64,000 nucleotides of DNA from Actinobacillus genomosp. 1 (GCF_029774175.1 NZ_CP103834.1:1374501-1438500); one strand, 5' to 3'; shown: positions 23,773 through 33,253, counted from the stretch's first letter. Program-made: numbers and translations. Notes: generated by a model from the sequence alone, not told the origin.

Positions 23773-26457
23773 TTATTTCCCCCTTTGTAACATAAGATGC
23801 ATAATAAAATCATCTTTGATCGTAATTTCTTTTGACAAATAGCCTTTTGCTTTTAGGATATACTGTCCTTTCGGTAAATCTAGCATTTGGAAATTACCCC
23901 ATTCATCACTTTCAGTTTGAGTAATTAATTTATTATCCTGCCAAAGTTCCAATTTCTGCCCTGAGAATAAATCCGAGAGAGATCCACTAATACCAAAACG
24001 AGTTGTAAGAGGTAACCCCACATAAGTCGGAGCATATCGATCTACTCTTAACGTCGGCTTAGGTAAATCCTGCTCACTATATTCAAACGGTAAATTACGA
24101 GAATCCAGCCCTAGACGATAATCCGCAGGCACAATATCATGTATTTGATATTGGCTCTCTGTTGTACCACGATAAATTAACTCTGACTGTACTAAAACAG
24201 GTCTTACTTTACGATGCTCAACTTGATTAATTGGCTCAAGGGTAAAGCGCATATTTTCAGCATCAAAATTTGAATTTTCAGGATACTCCAAGTTTATCAT
24301 GACATTACCGCGCTGATTACCTCGGAAATATCCTATATGCGGAAATTCATTACTCGGCTTATATAAATCAATACGTAAGCGCAAGTAAGCATAACTGTCG
24401 TTTTGCCATGCCTTGCGCTGTAAATACGGAGCGTATTGTTCGTCGATATCTCGGTAACTTTCTCGTATATGATCAACGTAACGATGTTGGTAACCTGCCA
24501 TAATAGACATTCCCGGTATAGGACGATATTGCCATTGACTATCAAAACCTGTATTTCCTTGATAAAGACTATAACCCAAATTCAACGAATGATTGTCACC
24601 AAATTGACGATGTACAAATCCTTGATGTAACAAATTATTATGGCGATAGTCTTTCGCCAATGATAAGCCGACTACCGTATTCGGATTATAGTGGTGCTGC
24701 CACGAACCTTCGATACTATCTTGATTTCCTTGTAAGTCGAAACGATTAATATATTTTTCATCATTCCAAGACAAACGGTAATAGTAATCACGTGACTGCG
24801 TATATGCATATCCCCCCATTGAAAACTGAGAAGTAGCATACCAATCAAAACCTAAACGTGTTTTTTCTCTATGATCTTCAATTATTCCTTTATGACGCTC
24901 ATCACTATGCGATAAATTTAAACTTAGTTTATCATTAGGACGATAAGATAAATTCAACGACTGATATGTATCGGTATTGAGTTCTTCTTTTCGGTAAAAC
25001 GAACGATAGTGTGAAATATAGTAAGAGGCGGATAAATTTTTCCATTGATATTGATAATCCGCTCTCCAGGTTCTACTGTCCGGTGAATGCCAATAAGCAA
25101 TATCGGCATTACTATTCTGCGTCGGAGCAAAATTTAGTCCGCTATGCCAAGTATTGTAGAAGCCACTGCCGTTATGCGAACGGGCAATCCCTCCGCGAAC
25201 AGCAATACGATTCGATAATCCGTATTCGGCATAAAAATTACTAACGATATGGCGATTTACCTCGTTACCGTTTTCTTCATTTAAGCGGTCGTCAAAGGCA
25301 TTCCCTTCCATACCGCTACCGGCTTCTAATAACCATTCGCCTGTCGAAGCTCGGCTACGACGTTTTCCTAATGAAATATTCTCAACTTTTACCGGCGTTG
25401 TAGCTTGAGGATATTCATAAATCGCAATATCGACTTCCGAGTTGGCTAAATCCAATTGGCTGACATCTAAATTAAGAAATTCATAACGTCCGTCCAAACC
25501 GATTAATACTCGAGCAATCGCTCTTTGATTAATACGTAATTCCGCTACACCGCCCGGTACGGCTGTTCCGGAAATATTTTGTAGATCATTGAATTGCCCC
25601 TGTAACAAGGTAGAAGTATAACTATCGTTTAAAGAAAGGTGGCGTTCGATTCCTTTATTACTATACGCTAATGTTAAACCGGTATATTCATTACTACCGT
25701 ATAAATCTCCGCTACCTTGATTTACGCCGACTCTCCCCGCAAAATGTTTTCCGGAGGTTGTCCAATAAACATTCTCCAAGTTGTTATAACGTTTTTTGGA
25801 TTGTCCCTCACCATAGGTGCTATAGTTCATATCCAAGCCCCATACGCCGTTTGCGGCATAACCGAAAGCACCGAAACTATTGTAGAAAGAACGATATTTT
25901 CCAAACTGATTTTTCTGATACTCGCTATTACTATCTAAATAAGCACTAAGTAATCCCGCAGTTTGAGGATAATATTCAATTTCAACCGGCTCCGTTTTTT
26001 CTATAGCATTATCTGTTTTTACTTCCGTGTCTCTCTTTCGATAGCTCATATTGAGCAAAATAGCTAAATCGGATTGTTCAAAACGTGCGCTAATCCCCAG
26101 TTTTTTAAGAGAGGCTAAATCTATATAGGTTATATTATTGAATGCCGATATATCTGCCTCAGCTAACGAAGCCTGACCGATAGGCGTGTCAAAGCGATAC
26201 CGCATCGGATTATTCACATCACTAATCGGTACGGCGTTCATACCGGTCAATTTTTCTAAATCCGTAAGCGGTAAGTATTCACGATTATTTTGCACGAGCA
26301 TATCAAGCAGGTAATCACCATGTTCTCCCGATACGGATTGTCCGTTCAGCTTTATACCGACTAACTGAATTTCCGGTATCTTCTCATTTGCCGATACGTT
26401 ATTCGCTACAAGTCCTAAAGCAATACTAAGCGATAAATACAGGAACGAATGCTTCAT
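23773..26457 (-). CDS. Fimbrial outer-membrane usher
   Basis: An 894-residue usher with a signal peptide of about 23 residues (ending NNVSA). It has an N-terminal periplasmic domain (about 24-130), a long beta-barrel region rich in alternating aromatic strands (Tyr-rich, for example LNLSYRPNDKLSLNLSHSD) and a C-terminal globular domain (GQKLELWQDNKLITQTES, then GNFQMLDLPKGQYILKAKGY). The AVPGGVAELRI region resembles the plug/carboxypeptidase-like part of ushers. The lack of an obvious classical FimD pattern points to an alternate class such as the CS1/CFA-I or ECP-like lineages; this is inference. It starts 9 bases after the chaperone stop. Confidence 0.85.
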   Translation of the reverse strand: MKHSFLYLSLSIALGLVANNVSANEKIPEIQLVGIKLNGQSVSGEHGDYLLDMLVQNNREYLPLTDLEKLTGMNAVPISDVNNPMRYRFDTPIGQASLAEADISAFNNITYIDLASLKKLGISARFEQSDLAILLNMSYRKRDTEVKTDNAIEKTEPVEIEYYPQTAGLLSAYLDSNSEYQKNQFGKYRSFYNSFGAFGYAANGVWGLDMNYSTYGEGQSKKRYNNLENVYWTTSGKHFAGRVGVNQGSGDLYGSNEYTGLTLAYSNKGIERHLSLNDSYTSTLLQGQFNDLQNISGTAVPGGVAELRINQRAIARVLIGLDGRYEFLNLDVSQLDLANSEVDIAIYEYPQATTPVKVENISLGKRRSRASTGEWLLEAGSGMEGNAFDDRLNEENGNEVNRHIVSNFYAEYGLSNRIAVRGGIARSHNGSGFYNTWHSGLNFAPTQNSNADIAYWHSPDSRTWRADYQYQWKNLSASYYISHYRSFYRKEELNTDTYQSLNLSYRPNDKLSLNLSHSDERHKGIIEDHREKTRLGFDWYATSQFSMGGYAYTQSRDYYYRLSWNDEKYINRFDLQGNQDSIEGSWQHHYNPNTVVGLSLAKDYRHNNLLHQGFVHRQFGDNHSLNLGYSLYQGNTGFDSQWQYRPIPGMSIMAGYQHRYVDHIRESYRDIDEQYAPYLQRKAWQNDSYAYLRLRIDLYKPSNEFPHIGYFRGNQRGNVMINLEYPENSNFDAENMRFTLEPINQVEHRKVRPVLVQSELIYRGTTESQYQIHDIVPADYRLGLDSRNLPFEYSEQDLPKPTLRVDRYAPTYVGLPLTTRFGISGSLSDLFSGQKLELWQDNKLITQTESDEWGNFQMLDLPKGQYILKAKGYLSKEITIKDDFIMHLMLQRGK

Positions 26458-26466
26458 TCAGTCACC

Positions 26467-26997
26467 TTATGGCTTAATCTCTAAACTAATCGGTAAACCG
26501 TAGCGAGAACCGATTTGCATTTTTATCCCGTTACCGTCTTTATCATAGCTAATCGGATCTTTAATTTGCTGTTCTATCATTAAAATAGCATGATATTTTT
26601 TAGGAGAAATTCCTTTAGGAGGGCGAAACGATAAACGAATCGTTTGATGTCCGCCGCCTGCAATCTTGATTTTAGTCGGATTAATTAATGTCCATTGGCG
26701 CATTAAACGACTGTCTTGATTACCTTTAATATCCACTAAGGAAAGCTGTAATTCCTTAGGTTTATTCGAATAATTATAAAAAGTGACTGATTGATCAAGA
26801 CGTAAACTGTTTACCGATACGGTACCTGATAATATCGGAGGTGAGATACCAAGCTGAGCGGGCGGCATTTCTTTTTGTTGGTTATCTCTTACGATTAGTG
26901 ATGTTTTTCCTTTCGCATCGGTAACCATCTTAGTTTGTAATTCAGCTTGAGCTATACCCGTAACTAACATCACTGCTAATATTACTAATTTTTTCAT
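26467..26997 (-). CDS. Short periplasmic fimbrial chaperone (single Ig-like domain)
   Basis: A 176-residue protein with a signal peptide of about 18 residues (ends GIAQA). The mature part matches only the first Ig-like domain of pilus chaperones: an A-strand region LGISPPILSGTVSVNSL, VTFYNYSNKPKELQLSLVD, an F-strand KYHAILMIEQQ and a G-strand MQIGSRYGLPISLEIKP, where the protein ends. Classical chaperones have a second domain and about 230 residues. The stop is followed 9 bases later by the usher ATG, so this is not an obvious frameshift. It lies between pilin and usher, downstream of an attenuator hairpin. Confidence 0.8.
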   Translation of the reverse strand: MKKLVILAVMLVTGIAQAELQTKMVTDAKGKTSLIVRDNQQKEMPPAQLGISPPILSGTVSVNSLRLDQSVTFYNYSNKPKELQLSLVDIKGNQDSRLMRQWTLINPTKIKIAGGGHQTIRLSFRPPKGISPKKYHAILMIEQQIKDPISYDKDGNGIKMQIGSRYGLPISLEIKP

Positions 26998-27021
26998 ATT
27001 GCTTTCCTTATAAACTTATTC

Positions 27022-27057
27022 AAAAAAAATGCCAGCTCTTGAGAGTGCTGACATTTT
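27022..27057 (-). terminator. Attenuating terminator between pilin and chaperone genes
   Basis: On the minus strand AAATGTCAGC and GCTGGCATTT pair (one G-U) around a 10-nt loop, followed by a run of T (27022-27026). It would let the pilin be made in excess of chaperone and usher. Confidence 0.8.
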
Positions 27058-27083
27058 GTAACTTTTAAATATGTAGAACTAAA

Positions 27084-27743
27084 TTAGTTACCCGTTAAAG
27101 TAAGTAGGAAAGTATCTGTCGCTTCATCATTAACTGTTGCAGAACCTGCAACCCCACGAGTGTTATATTCTCCTGTATGCTTAGCTTTTTGTAAGTCGAG
27201 ATTGAATTCAATATCACCCATAGTTTCTGACCATTGTGAAGGTAACTTTAATGAAGTACCTTCTTTAGCTCCTGTAGCATTTGTTGCTTTAAGTTTTGCA
27301 TCACTTACAGTAATTTCTGAAGAATTAGCAATCACACTTTTTAATTTCTCCTGTTGAACTGCAAGTCCCAATGTCACATCATCAATAGATAGTGCACGAA
27401 CAGCCCAAGAATTCTTCAGTGTAACTTTGATTTTATCGCCACGAGCAAATGGAATATCCGGACGTGCTACATCACCAGTAATAGTATGCTCAGCTAAATT
27501 TAATTCGCCAGTTCCTTCCTTAGTTGTAGCATCACTAATCTCACGATCTTGATCACTATCATTTGGAGTATCAGCTACATTATCAGTTAAAGTCAAATGT
27601 GCATCATCCCAATGATATAACACTAATACTTCAGGTAAAGTAACACGGAAATCCACGGAGCCGCTAATTGACTTAGCTTGCGCTGATACTGATGCTGCTA
27701 AAGCTGTTACTGCAAAAGCAGTTGGAAGTAATTTTTTTAACAT
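27084..27743 (-). CDS. Major fimbrial subunit (pilin)
   Basis: A 219-residue exported protein with a clear signal peptide (about 1-23, ending SAQA). The mature part starts KSISGSVDFRVTLPEVLVLYHW and is rich in Thr, Ala and Asp, with no cysteine, as in alternate-class pilins. The C-terminus ends with alternating hydrophobics (TDTFLLTLTGN), like a donor-strand acceptor region. Residues 77-90 share a motif with the tip subunit. It is the first gene of the operon, and TTAGGAT precedes the ATG. I cannot name the pilus; assignment rests on context and fold-like features. Confidence 0.72.
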   Translation of the reverse strand: MLKKLLPTAFAVTALAASVSAQAKSISGSVDFRVTLPEVLVLYHWDDAHLTLTDNVADTPNDSDQDREISDATTKEGTGELNLAEHTITGDVARPDIPFARGDKIKVTLKNSWAVRALSIDDVTLGLAVQQEKLKSVIANSSEITVSDAKLKATNATGAKEGTSLKLPSQWSETMGDIEFNLDLQKAKHTGEYNTRGVAGSATVNDEATDTFLLTLTGN

Positions 27744-27808
27744 ATAAAAATCCTAAATTAAGGTAAATAAGTAAACGCTTTTTCAAGCTTAGATATTTTT
27801 GTAATTCT

Positions 27809-27838
27809 AATATAAAAAACATGCTATATAAATAGCAA
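27809..27838 (-). promoter_or_regulatory. Candidate pilin promoter with an embedded dyad
   Basis: On the minus strand TTGCTA (27833-27838) and TATATT (27809-27814) are 18 bp apart. TGCTAT and ATAGCA (27822-27837) form a dyad across the -35 box, followed on the minus strand by T residues. The dyad could instead be a weak terminator of the upstream ABC gene. Confidence 0.4.
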
Positions 27839-27956
27839 TCAATAATTTATTTAAAATTTAAGCAAATCTTTACATTTCCAGAATATCGTGAATTTAAACT
27901 ATAGTGATTAAATACAAAATTTTCTGCAAATTCGACCGCTTGTTATAAGTGAATAG

Positions 27957-29801
27957 TTAGTGAATATCTTCAGCTAAGAAACCACCGCTTTGGTGTGCCC
28001 AAAGTTTGGCGTAAACACCGTTTTGTGCCAATAATTCTTCATGGCTGCCTTGTTCCACAATTTCACCTTTATCCAACACAATCAGTCTATCCATCGCCAT
28101 AATGGTTGAAAGACGGTGAGCAATTGCCACTACCGTTTTGCCGTCCATTAACTCGGTTAAGTTTTCTTGAATTGCCGCTTCAACTTCTGAATCCAACGCA
28201 CTGGTTGCTTCGTCCAATAATAGAATCGGCGCATCTTTTAACATCACACGTGCAATCGCAATACGCTGACGCTGGCCGCCGGAAAGTTTTACGCCTCTCT
28301 CCCCCACATGCGCATCAAAACCGCTTCTGCCTTTCGCATCTTGTAGATTCGGAATAAATTCCGCCGCTGCCGCTTTTTCTACCGCTTTCAACATTTCTTC
28401 TTCAGTTGCATTCGGGCGACCATAAAGTAAGTTTTCACGCACTGAGCGATGTAATAACGAAGTATCTTGCGTCACTAAGCCAATTTGTGAACGGAGGCTC
28501 TCTTGGGTAATATCACGTACATTTTGCCCATCAATCGTAATTGAACCGTCTTGAATATCGTAAAAACGTAGCAATAAGTTAGTGAGCGTGGATTTACCTG
28601 CACCGCTGCGTCCAACTAAGCCGACTTTTTCACCGGCTTTAATGGTTAATTCAAAATCTTTAAGCAACGGCTTTTTCGGATCATACGCAAAATTGACGTG
28701 TTCAAATTTAATTTCGCCTTTGCTAACTTCAAGCGGTTTTGCATCCGCTTTATCCACCACCGTATGCGGTTTTGATAAGGTTTGCATACCGTCTTGCACC
28801 GTACCTAAGTTTTCAAATAAACGAGCAAACTCCCACATAATCCATTGCGATAACCCTTTGATACGTAAAGCTAATGCGGTTGATGTGGCAATCGCCCCGG
28901 CAGTAACCAATTCAGCTCCCCAAAGCCATAATCCGATACCGGCGGTTGCGACAATTAAGCCGATACTCATCGCATTGGTAAGGGTTTCGATGACGGTGAC
29001 CAGACGCATTTGTTTATGCACGGTAACCATAAATTCCTGCATTGATTCTTTCGCATAAGCCGACTCACGATTGCCATGCGAGAACAGTTTTACCGTCGCA
29101 ATATTTGAATAAGCATCGGTAATACGACCGGTCATTAAGCTGCGTGCATCAGATTGTTCTTGTGCCGCTTCCGCCAATTTCGGTACGAAAATGCGGATCA
29201 TCACCGCAAGGGCAATAACCCATAGAATAAACGGCACAAATAACCAACCGTCAAACTGTAATAAGATCACACTTGAGGTCGTTAAGTAAACCGCAACGTA
29301 AACCAACATATCCGCACAGGTCATAATCACATCACGCACGGCTAAAGCGGTTTGCATCACTTTCGCCGAAACTCGTCCGGCAAATTCGTCTTGATAAAAG
29401 CCCATACTCTGACCGAGCATTAAACGGTGGAAATTCCAACGCAAGCGCATTGGAAATACGCCTTGTAACGACTGGAAACGGATGCTACTCGCTAAAAAGA
29501 CAAATAAAATCCCTAACAAGGCGATGCAAAACATCGTAATAATACTACCGCTTTTCTCCGTCCAAAGTTGCGCCGGAGAATATTGTGCTACCCAGTCAAC
29601 CAATTCGCCCATAAATTGAAATAGTACTGCTTCGATAATCCCGACTGCCGCAACCAAGACGGTTAAAGCGATTAAATAACCACGCATGCCTTTGGTCGCT
29701 TCAAAAATAAACGGGATAATTCCCGCTTTGGGAGTTTTCGGCGGTGCATCCGGGTAAGTTTCTACCCTTGCTTCAAACCAACTGAAAATTTTGTCTAACA
29801 T
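27957..29801 (-). CDS. ABC transporter, fused membrane and ATPase domains
   Basis: A 614-residue half-transporter of the MsbA/MDR-like exporter type. About six membrane segments (residues 35-330) are followed by the nucleotide-binding domain: Walker A GRSGAGKST, Q-loop VTQDTSL, signature LSGGQRQR, Walker B ILLLDEATSALD and the H-loop AHRLST. It should work as a homodimer in the inner membrane, exporting a lipid or drug; the substrate is unknown. It stands alone between luxS and the fimbrial operon. CAGGAAAG precedes the ATG. Confidence 0.88.
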   Translation of the reverse strand: MLDKIFSWFEARVETYPDAPPKTPKAGIIPFIFEATKGMRGYLIALTVLVAAVGIIEAVLFQFMGELVDWVAQYSPAQLWTEKSGSIITMFCIALLGILFVFLASSIRFQSLQGVFPMRLRWNFHRLMLGQSMGFYQDEFAGRVSAKVMQTALAVRDVIMTCADMLVYVAVYLTTSSVILLQFDGWLFVPFILWVIALAVMIRIFVPKLAEAAQEQSDARSLMTGRITDAYSNIATVKLFSHGNRESAYAKESMQEFMVTVHKQMRLVTVIETLTNAMSIGLIVATAGIGLWLWGAELVTAGAIATSTALALRIKGLSQWIMWEFARLFENLGTVQDGMQTLSKPHTVVDKADAKPLEVSKGEIKFEHVNFAYDPKKPLLKDFELTIKAGEKVGLVGRSGAGKSTLTNLLLRFYDIQDGSITIDGQNVRDITQESLRSQIGLVTQDTSLLHRSVRENLLYGRPNATEEEMLKAVEKAAAAEFIPNLQDAKGRSGFDAHVGERGVKLSGGQRQRIAIARVMLKDAPILLLDEATSALDSEVEAAIQENLTELMDGKTVVAIAHRLSTIMAMDRLIVLDKGEIVEQGSHEELLAQNGVYAKLWAHQSGGFLAEDIH

Positions 29802-29868
29802 TTTACTTTCCTGAAAAAACTAAAAGACGCAATAGGCGTCTGTCAAAAATTAGCATAAATTTAAGAAG

Positions 29869-29898
29869 AAAAAGACGTAATAAAGATTACGCCTTTTT
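29869..29898 (-). terminator. Terminator after luxS
   Basis: On the minus strand AAAAAGGCGTAAT and ATTACGTCTTTTT pair around a 4-nt loop (one G-U), with the T run at the end of the stem. Confidence 0.8.
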
Positions 29899-29904
29899 AA
29901 AGAA

Positions 29905-30414
29905 TTATGGATTTAATAATTTATCATCAAGCGCTAAATCTTCGTTACGGTTTACGCCGATACCCTTGGCTAACACATCACGAGCGATTTGATGCGCTTC
30001 TTCAAGTGAATGCTCTTTATAAGAGCCGCATTGATATTCGTTTAATTCCGGAATTTTTGACACGTCCGGTACTTTATTTAAAGCATCTTCCATCGATTTT
30101 GTCCACGCCGAAACCACATCCGCTTCGCTTGGCGCACCGATTAACGACATATAGAAACCAGTACGGCACCCCATCGGCGAAATATCAATAATTTCTACAC
30201 TTTCACTATTTAAATGATCACGCATAAAGCCGGCAAATAAGTGTTCCATCGTGTGAATACCACGTACCGGTAAAATATCAATATTTGGACGGCAAAAACG
30301 TAAATCGAATACGGTAATCGTATCGCCCTTCGGCGTCGTCATCGTTTTTGCAACACGCACTGCCGGTGCGTTCATACGAGTGTGATCAACTTTAAAGCTA
30401 TCTAATAAAGGCAT
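29905..30414 (-). CDS. luxS: S-ribosylhomocysteine lyase (autoinducer-2 synthesis)
   Basis: A 169-residue LuxS. It cleaves S-ribosylhomocysteine to homocysteine and 4,5-dihydroxy-2,3-pentanedione, the precursor of AI-2. Metal ligands are His54 and His58 in HTMEH and Cys129 in YQCGSY. The catalytic Cys83 lies in MGCRTGFY. All are intact and the length is typical. GGAGT precedes the ATG. It stands alone between letB and the ABC transporter gene. Confidence 0.97.
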   Translation of the reverse strand: MPLLDSFKVDHTRMNAPAVRVAKTMTTPKGDTITVFDLRFCRPNIDILPVRGIHTMEHLFAGFMRDHLNSESVEIIDISPMGCRTGFYMSLIGAPSEADVVSAWTKSMEDALNKVPDVSKIPELNEYQCGSYKEHSLEEAHQIARDVLAKGIGVNRNEDLALDDKLLNP

Positions 30415-30470
30415 TTTTTACTCCAATTTAAAATTTAACGGGGGTACGATAATTACCCCATATTCTGAAA

Positions 30471-33137
30471 TTATTCTGCGATTCCTTGATCCCATTCAGG
30501 TGCTTCTTGCGGAATCTTACGTTGCAATAAGAAATGGCGATTCGGTTTCGCTTGCGGCTGCACCACTCTACCCGATGGGGTAGAGAATTCAATACCGCCT
30601 TTTAATAACTGCGACATGGTGCCCGAATTCATACTCACTCCTTGTAAGCTAACATCCATGGTATAACCGGAAGCCGCCCAAAATTCGGTATTATTACGCA
30701 CCAAATGTTGGTATTTACTTTCAATACTCAAGTGAATCATCACTCTGTCGCCTAATTCACTTAGATTTAAGCGTTTGACGATCCCCACTTGCATTCCTCG
30801 GTAAAGCACCGGTGCATCCGCTTCAATCCCACGCGCATCGCTGGTTTCTACTATGACAGGAAAACCATTCGCATAAATGGTTTTATTGGTATCAGTATCG
30901 CTTAAAGTAAATTGCGTTTTGCGATTGCCGTTCCCTGCATCTACATTAATGTAGTTTTGTAACGCCGCATCAATATTTTTAACACCGCTAGTGGTAATTT
31001 CCGGTGAAATTGCACTAAATCGGCTGCCTTCTTTCGCCACCAAAGCATAATATTGGCTATCAATGTAAGCGGTCGCTTTTATCTGTTTCTTTGCATTTTG
31101 CAGTTCAAGCGATTCAATCTGTCCAATGGTTAAGCCCATATATTTGATGTCCATACCTTTTGACAGTTTGGAAGCATCTTTGGCGATTAAGGTAATACGG
31201 GTATTACCCGAAGTCGCTTTCGCTTGGCTGGCATATAAGGTTTTATCGCCTTTCATGCCGCCGTTATCAAAACTGATTGCACCTTTCAAAGTTCGCATAA
31301 GCGGTGCGGCTTGTACATTTAAGCCTTGCATAGAAAGCTCGGCAGAAACCGCCGGTTCAATCCAAAAACGACTTTTCTCACTAAGCAAATGACGATATGC
31401 CGGTTCCACAAACAAATCGACTTCGAATTGACTTTTTTGCGGACGTACTTTCAGCACTTCACCGATTTGGAAATTTCGATAAAGCACCACCGAGCCTTTA
31501 TCAATACCGGACAAATCGTTAGCCGATAAGGTTAAGGTTGTCTTTTTATGATCATCGATAATACCGGCTTCGGCACTTTCAACATCTTTATAAAGCGGAT
31601 ATTGTTTTTTAGCCTCGCCTTGAGCTTTGTCCGTTAATAAGCGAATACCGCCTTTTAGCCAATCACTTGGAGAACCCGCTTGTACTCTCATTCCGTCTAA
31701 ACCAACCGATACGTCTAAGTTTGAAATAGCAACAAATTTACTGTTACCGGCGACCAAATGGCGATACGGTGGGTAAATAATGCCTTGGAAAGTCACTCCT
31801 TCCAACGTTAAAGTACGTTTCAGTAATTCACCGATTTGTACATCGTTATAGTAAATACCCTGCCCTTGATCAACACTATATGATTGCGGTGCGCTAAAAG
31901 TTAAAGCCAGTAAATTCGGACGAGAAAGTAGATAATCCGCTTCCTTTTGCACCTCAAAATCAAGTTTCGGCTCCCCCTTACCGGCATCAATATCGAAATA
32001 AATACCGCGTAACAATTCTCCGACTTTACTAAGTTGCTCTTTGTTTAAAGCAAACTTAGGCTCTTTAAGTAAAATTTTAGTACCGCTGTTAAATAAATTT
32101 ACATGATTCGGATCAATTAACAACGTACCGCGAATCATACCTTTCTCTAACGGTTTATTCTCCGTATTTACTTCTTTTTCCTCTGCGGGAGCTGATAAAG
32201 CTAAACTTGAAAGCACTCCGACTTGAATATTTTGGTAGAAAACCGGCGTTTCATTTACTTTTAAATTCTGCATAATCGGGAGAGTAATATTAATCGGTTT
32301 ACCTCGTTGCGCCGATTTTAAACTTTCGTATAAGGTAAATTTTTGTCCCTGATCCGCTACAACCGATTCTTCAGGCGAATCAAAAGCTACTGCTCCCTGA
32401 ACTACCGAAGCAATGCTATCGACATTTACCGATACGCCGGATAAACCGATATTCGCATTAATTCCGCTAATGTTCCAAAAATGACTGTCTTGCTTGACTA
32501 AATTGGCATATTTTTTATCAATAACAACGTCAATTTCCACTTTCTTTTGATCAGCGGTAAAACGATAATCCGCAATACTGCCCACCGGTACTTTACGGAA
32601 GTAAACGCTCGCTCCAACCGTAATTGAACCGAGATCATCCGATATTAAACGGATCAATAAATCGCCGTCCGTTACCGATACCGTCGGCGGTTCTTCCTCC
32701 GCAATAAATTCGTTGGCAGTTTTTCCTTCTCCCGGAAGCAAGGTAATATAGTTACCGGAAACTAAGGCATCCAGTCCTGACACGCCGGCAATCGAAGCAC
32801 TTGGTTTTACCAACCAAAATTTAGTTTGCTCTCGTAATACCGCCTTTGCTTCGGGATTCACCTCCGCTTGTACTTCCACTTTTTTAAGATCTTCGACAAA
32901 ATAGACCTTCTTCACTTGCCCAATCTGCAAACCTTGATAACGAATTACGGTTTTACCTGCGGTTATGCCGTCACCTTCGTTAAAACGAATCGTGATCATT
33001 TCGCCCTGTTCTTTAAGAATTTGGAAAAATAACAAGCCGCCAATCACAAAAGCTACGATTGGTAATAACCAAAAAGGTGAAATTTTTCGAGGCAGTCTGA
33101 CTTTCGCCTCTACAGGCTGTGAAATATTATCTGTCAT
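30471..33137 (-). CDS. letB: MCE-family lipid transport protein LetB (YebT), seven MCE domains
   Basis: An 888-residue protein aligning end to end with E. coli LetB/YebT (877 aa). One N-terminal membrane anchor (about 20-42, ISPFWLLPIVAFVIGG) is followed by seven MCE repeats, each with a Y(Q/R)xxxxG-type turn such as IRYQGLQIGQV, YFRKVPVGSI, YYNDVQIGEL, LYRNFQIGEV, KYMGLTIGQI and LYRGMQVGIV. LetB forms a stacked-ring tunnel across the periplasm that moves lipids. Its partner LetA is not next to it: the upstream neighbour is fur and the downstream neighbour is luxS. The start is conserved (PRKISPFWLLP). Confidence 0.93.
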   Translation of the reverse strand: MTDNISQPVEAKVRLPRKISPFWLLPIVAFVIGGLLFFQILKEQGEMITIRFNEGDGITAGKTVIRYQGLQIGQVKKVYFVEDLKKVEVQAEVNPEAKAVLREQTKFWLVKPSASIAGVSGLDALVSGNYITLLPGEGKTANEFIAEEEPPTVSVTDGDLLIRLISDDLGSITVGASVYFRKVPVGSIADYRFTADQKKVEIDVVIDKKYANLVKQDSHFWNISGINANIGLSGVSVNVDSIASVVQGAVAFDSPEESVVADQGQKFTLYESLKSAQRGKPINITLPIMQNLKVNETPVFYQNIQVGVLSSLALSAPAEEKEVNTENKPLEKGMIRGTLLIDPNHVNLFNSGTKILLKEPKFALNKEQLSKVGELLRGIYFDIDAGKGEPKLDFEVQKEADYLLSRPNLLALTFSAPQSYSVDQGQGIYYNDVQIGELLKRTLTLEGVTFQGIIYPPYRHLVAGNSKFVAISNLDVSVGLDGMRVQAGSPSDWLKGGIRLLTDKAQGEAKKQYPLYKDVESAEAGIIDDHKKTTLTLSANDLSGIDKGSVVLYRNFQIGEVLKVRPQKSQFEVDLFVEPAYRHLLSEKSRFWIEPAVSAELSMQGLNVQAAPLMRTLKGAISFDNGGMKGDKTLYASQAKATSGNTRITLIAKDASKLSKGMDIKYMGLTIGQIESLELQNAKKQIKATAYIDSQYYALVAKEGSRFSAISPEITTSGVKNIDAALQNYINVDAGNGNRKTQFTLSDTDTNKTIYANGFPVIVETSDARGIEADAPVLYRGMQVGIVKRLNLSELGDRVMIHLSIESKYQHLVRNNTEFWAASGYTMDVSLQGVSMNSGTMSQLLKGGIEFSTPSGRVVQPQAKPNRHFLLQRKIPQEAPEWDQGIAE

Positions 33138-33227
33138 TAAATTGGGATCTCTTTCAGATAGCGGTCGTTTTTATGAAAAATTTTACAAAATCAACCGCTT
33201 AATTTCATATCCTTTAGATAACACAAA

Positions 33228-33253
33228 ACCGAAGGTTTAAAAAAACCTTCGGT
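33228..33253 (-). terminator. Terminator after fur
   Basis: On the minus strand ACCGAAGGTTT and AAACCTTCGGT form an 11-bp stem, followed by TTTTG. It closes the ybfE-fldA-fur operon. Confidence 0.85.

Noticed and set aside
22938..27743. Phase variation by homopolymer slippage or an invertible promoter in the fimbrial operon
   Set aside because: I saw no long tract in the coding starts and no flanking inverted arms or recombinase gene.
28582..29058. Plus-strand open frame of 158 codons inside the ABC transporter gene
   Set aside because: It is the antisense shadow of a conserved ATPase and linker region; its translation is low-complexity and matches nothing I know.
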